From: JBBQLG01 sp964251665
GTDB lineage: Bacteria > Bacteroidota > Bacteroidia > Cytophagales > Spirosomataceae
NCBI GenBank assembly: GCA_964251665.1
Contig: CAXUKO010000005.1
Location: forward strand, 248,001-312,000
Length of the DNA: 64,000 nt
Direction: 5' to 3'
Shown here: in pieces, positions 61,353 through 64,000 of the stretch
Layout: every line of letters begins with the position of its first letter
Numbering within the stretch: position 1 is the first letter of the stretch
Translations under genes and position numbers: made by a program
The notes under the pieces: generated by a model
Database searches by the model: none
Seen by the model: the letters and a program-made list of their open reading frames with translations, nothing else
What the model was told of the DNA's origin: nothing

Positions 61353-62528
61353 TTATACTTTTAGCTGAATCGGCTGTGCCTGTTTCTGCGCTTTAAGGGC
61401 CAGTTCGGTAGCCAGAAAACAGTGTTCCTGGGTCATGGCGGTTTCGGTGCGGTTCAGAATATCGTTCACAAGCTGTTCACCGTAGGGCAGCGGCTCTTTG
61501 CCGCAATCCAGATAACGGGTTTCTTTCTGATCGGTGATAAAGAGGTGGTTACCCCCTTCATGACCCGCCGGATCGATGTTCTTGCGGATCTCGATGAACC
61601 CCTCGGTACCAAGAATGGTCAGTCGCCCATCGCCCCACGATTTTAGACCATCGGGCGTAAACCAGTCGACCCTGATGTAGCCCATCCCCCCGTCGCCCCG
61701 CAGCATGACATCACCGAAATCTTCAAATTTGGGGTATTGCGGAAAATGTACATTACCCGTCTGGGAAGCCACTACGTCTGCTTTTTTGGAGCCGGTGAAG
61801 AACAGAAACTGGTCGAACTGGTGCGAACCGATATCGCAGATGATACCGCCGAACTGCTTTTTGTCGAAGAACCACTCAGGCCGAGATTTGGGCGTCATGC
61901 GGTGCGGACCTAAGCCAATGGTCTGAATAACATGGCCGATAGCACCCGCTTTAACCAGCTCGCCCGCTTTAACGGTGGCCCGATTCTCGAACCGCTCGCT
62001 GTACATGATCGAGTAAATGCGTTTGGTTTCTTTCTGCACCCGGCGCAGTTCAGCCAGTTGATCGAGCGTAGTAGCACCGGGTTTATCGGACATGAAATCC
62101 TTACCGTGGCGCATCGCCTGAATACCGAGCGGAGCACGCTCTTCGGGAATGGCGGAGGTAAGAATGAGCTGAATCGAGTTGTCCTCCAGGATTTCGGTTT
62201 CGCTTTTGGCCTGCTTCGCCTGCGGATATCGTTTGGCAAAAGCGGCCGACAGATCGGCTTCCGGGGCATAGTAAGAAACCAGCTCGCCACCACCCCGAAT
62301 TACCGCTTCGACCTGACTGTAGATATGGCCGTGGTTCATCTTGATGACCGAAAACCGAATCCGGGCAGCTTTCGGGGCAGTGACTATTGATAGAGCGTTT
62401 TCTGCCGTCAGGCGTTTTGATACGCTCATGGCCTCCGCCGACAAGCCAGATCCGATTACCAGACCGGCGGCCGTCGTGATGGATTCTTTGAGAAATGTGC
62501 GTCGGTTATTGTCTTGTGGTTGGTTCAT
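61353..62528 (-). CDS. Gfo/Idh/MocA oxidoreductase with Tat signal
   Basis: A 391-residue protein from the ATG at 62528. A twin-arginine signal (NNRRTFLKESITTAAGLVIG) is followed by a Rossmann domain (INHGHIYS in MNHGHIYSQVEAVIRGG) and a DKP motif (MSDKPGATTLDQL) in place of the usual EKP; the C-terminal domain has GGIICDIGSHQFDQFLFFTG. Tat export implies the protein folds and binds NAD(P) before transport. It should oxidise or reduce a sugar in the periplasm. The frame is open to 62630 through the octanucleotide repeat, which is not a real N-terminus. It is upstream of ThuA, same strand. Confidence 0.92.
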   Translation of the reverse strand: MNQPQDNNRRTFLKESITTAAGLVIGSGLSAEAMSVSKRLTAENALSIVTAPKAARIRFSVIKMNHGHIYSQVEAVIRGGGELVSYYAPEADLSAAFAKRYPQAKQAKSETEILEDNSIQLILTSAIPEERAPLGIQAMRHGKDFMSDKPGATTLDQLAELRRVQKETKRIYSIMYSERFENRATVKAGELVKAGAIGHVIQTIGLGPHRMTPKSRPEWFFDKKQFGGIICDIGSHQFDQFLFFTGSKKADVVASQTGNVHFPQYPKFEDFGDVMLRGDGGMGYIRVDWFTPDGLKSWGDGRLTILGTEGFIEIRKNIDPAGHEGGNHLFITDQKETRYLDCGKEPLPYGEQLVNDILNRTETAMTQEHCFLATELALKAQKQAQPIQLKV

Positions 62529-62534
62529 GGTTGA

Positions 62535-62727
62535 GGGGTTAAGGGATTGAATGATTGAGGGATTGAAGGATTGGAGGATTGAATGATTGAGGGGTTGAAG
62601 GATTGAATAAATAATTGAATGATTAAGCACTTGGTGTATGCTTGCTCAAGCTATTGAATCACTCAACTATTCAATCATTCAATTCCTCAATCACTCAATC
62701 CTTCAACCCCTCAATCCTTCAATTTTT
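62535..62727. repeat. Inverted array of degenerate 8-bp repeats
   Basis: The left half (62535-62625) is a run of about ten GATTGAGG/GATTGAAT-type octamers; the right half (62650-62727) is the complementary run (CTCAATCC/TTCAATCA type). Together they could fold into a long imperfect hairpin. It lies between two oxidoreductase genes and runs into the end of the second. Confidence 0.75.
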
Positions 62728-64000
62728 CTTGGCCAGTTCCAAAGCCTGTGTGGTGGTGTAGTATTTGGCAATCATATTGGGGACTTCCCAGGCAGGCATT
62801 TTACCTGCTTTCAGGTACGACAGGTATTTTTCCATGACCCGGCCAAAATGGGCTTCGTGGCCCTCCTTGTATTTTTCCGGGATGACGACCTCCCAGCCGG
62901 TAGTTGTCTTTTTGATGTCTACACCAGGAAATTCCCGTTGAATCGCGGGCAAAGCAGCCTTGAGCGACGCGTCCAAATTCTGGTTGCCAGCTACGGGTTC
63001 GATATACAGCGTCGGTTTATATTGCTGGTCGGCACCCTGACGGATAATCAGATTCGCTTTGGTGCCGCGCATAGTGGAATAATGCGTATCACCCGCGCCC
63101 GCCGGTGCCTGGTATGCCCACGTAACGGATACTTTGGCGTGAACACCCCGAAGCTGATAATTGATCTCGCCATTGCTGTACACGCGCAATATGCTGTCGT
63201 TCACTACATCTTTCTTCAGGTAATCAGGAAAAGTCGCCTGCTTTGTGATCGCTTTAAACTGGCTGAGGCTCATGTCAGTAGTCCACCGGCGGGCCGAAGT
63301 CAGGCGGATGTCTTTCTGATAGTCAAGCGTTTGCTCCGGGAAACAGGCCCACTGCACCAGGTCAACGAGGTGCGTAGTGACGTCAACGATGCCTTCGCCC
63401 TGCTGGGCCACGTCCATAAACCAGGCCGGACGGGTGAGTACGCTGCCCGACACGTTTTTGTAAAAGTGGTGTACACTCTCCTTCGTTACGGCCGGGTTAT
63501 CGGGCGTTCCCTTTTCGAGTGCCCCAAATACGGCTGGTTGCTGCGAAAAAGCCCGTTGCAGCATCGTTGTGATCTCATACCGCTCGGTCATAATGTCGTA
63601 CAGCAGCACCTTGTTGGCCTCCGCCCTGGCAAATGCGTCTTTTAACTTGTCAAAGTTCGACGCGCTGATGACCATCGGTTTATCGGCCAGCACGTTAAAC
63701 CCGGCCTGAACCGTTTTTTCGATGTAATCCGTTTTCAGGCGGTTATTGCCCGCCATCACCACCACGTCGCCCGATTTGGCAGTTGTGGTTAATAGTTTAT
63801 CCATAAAATCGGCACCCCGGTATACGTCTTCTTTCCAGTGCGTGGGGTTGTCGGGCCGGGTGTTATACCCCTGAATCTTATCTAAGTGCAGTTGTAAATC
63901 GGGGCTATCCGGCGCGTAGACATGAACCACCGAATCGACACCCTTGTACATACTTTTCTGGACAAGAGCGGCATGAAAATGACCGGGATCGAGCGTGATC
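62719..64000 (-). CDS. Gfo/Idh/MocA-like oxidoreductase, 5' end beyond the window
   Basis: The frame is open to the window edge, so the 427 codons visible here are partial; a Met at 63951 is internal. The start of the visible part, LDPGHFHAALVQKSMYKGVD, is the N-terminal motif of the putative-oxidoreductase subgroup that replaces the classical GxGxxG. Other landmarks: VVVMAGNNRLKTDYIEKTVQ, NVLADKPMVI (DKP instead of EKP) and QGEGIVDVTTHLVDLVQWAC. It ends in LSYLKAGKMPAWEVPNMIAK, and the last codons overlap the octamer repeat. It is likely part of the same cluster as the Tat-exported oxidoreductase downstream and would act on a sugar or derivative. Confidence 0.9.
   Translation of the reverse strand, partial: ITLDPGHFHAALVQKSMYKGVDSVVHVYAPDSPDLQLHLDKIQGYNTRPDNPTHWKEDVYRGADFMDKLLTTTAKSGDVVVMAGNNRLKTDYIEKTVQAGFNVLADKPMVISASNFDKLKDAFARAEANKVLLYDIMTERYEITTMLQRAFSQQPAVFGALEKGTPDNPAVTKESVHHFYKNVSGSVLTRPAWFMDVAQQGEGIVDVTTHLVDLVQWACFPEQTLDYQKDIRLTSARRWTTDMSLSQFKAITKQATFPDYLKKDVVNDSILRVYSNGEINYQLRGVHAKVSVTWAYQAPAGAGDTHYSTMRGTKANLIIRQGADQQYKPTLYIEPVAGNQNLDASLKAALPAIQREFPGVDIKKTTTGWEVVIPEKYKEGHEAHFGRVMEKYLSYLKAGKMPAWEVPNMIAKYYTTTQALELAKKN

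Noticed and set aside
62535..62727. CRISPR-like array
   Set aside because: The units are 8 bp, degenerate, without unique spacers, and form opposed halves; there are no cas genes.
62638..63645. Long plus-strand open frame (335 codons) running through the octamer repeats
   Set aside because: Its N-terminus is just translated repeat and the rest is antisense to the oxidoreductase gene; no family motif.
1..64000. tRNA, rRNA, prophage or insertion-sequence content
   Set aside because: I looked for cloverleaf-like sequences with CCA-type ends, transposase motifs and integrase genes by eye and found none; a dedicated scan could still reveal a small tRNA.

Overview
The window reads as a chromosomal segment of a Cytophagales bacterium (Bacteroidota), most likely Spirosoma or a close relative. 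This rests on three incomplete SusC/SusD/SusE-type systems and TonB receptors, an ECF sigma factor with a FecR-like anti-sigma domain, the almost complete absence of Shine-Dalgarno sequences, promoter elements of the Bacteroidota type (TTG, about 20 nt, TAnnTTTG), DUF3857 proteins, and a lycopene cyclase typical of pigmented Cytophagia. Base composition is moderate to high GC except for one AT-rich island around 56.8-57.7 kb. I see no rRNA, tRNA, CRISPR array, prophage or insertion sequence.

Layout. 0-3.5 kb: the 5' end of a SusC-like receptor, a LacI-family regulator, an ECF sigma factor facing a small soluble anti-sigma-domain protein, and a DUF5872 protein. 3.6-12.3 kb: housekeeping genes (acyl-CoA ligase, C4 zinc-finger protein, OsmC protein, lipoyl synthase, lycopene beta-cyclase, glycosyltransferase, S-adenosylmethionine synthetase, ribosome hibernation factor). 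12.5-21.6 kb: cytochrome P450, an unknown secreted protein and an operon of three DUF3857/transglutaminase-like exported proteins, two of which are equal-length tandem paralogues that have lost catalytic residues. 21.8-30.6 kb: dnaX, a DUF3108 protein, a putative zinc aminopeptidase, a Uma2-type nuclease, an S9 peptidase with an extra C-terminal domain, and a beta-lactamase-fold hydrolase.

30.8-38.5 kb: a polysaccharide-utilisation locus (susC, susD, susE) with a membrane-spanning AraC-type regulator whose periplasmic end looks like a starch-binding domain. 38.5-43.8 kb: dipeptide epimerase, a ParE toxin with its 59-residue antitoxin, an amidohydrolase, ispF joined by 4-nt overlaps to an MNT-HEPN pair, and an M16 peptidase. 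44-51.3 kb: a TPR-like protein, a GNAT/FemAB-like protein, dnaA, and both methylmalonyl-CoA mutase subunits. 51.4-56.8 kb: two paralogous small proteins of unknown function, a lipoprotein-type ABC exporter (permease and ATPase) and an SGNH esterase. 57-64 kb: an AT-rich orphan zinc-ribbon gene, a GH43-like secreted protein, and a minus-strand cluster (SDR, ThuA, two Gfo/Idh/MocA oxidoreductases) that fits secreted sugar oxidation.

The observations I rate highest are: an A10 run in dnaX placed exactly where slippage in either direction would make a gamma-sized product; an in-frame palindromic insertion in the large methylmalonyl-CoA mutase subunit; the CBM-like/7TM/AraC one-component sensor beside susCDE; the MNT-HEPN-ispF coupling; and a 61-nt nearly perfect palindrome that contains the end of the lycopene cyclase gene.
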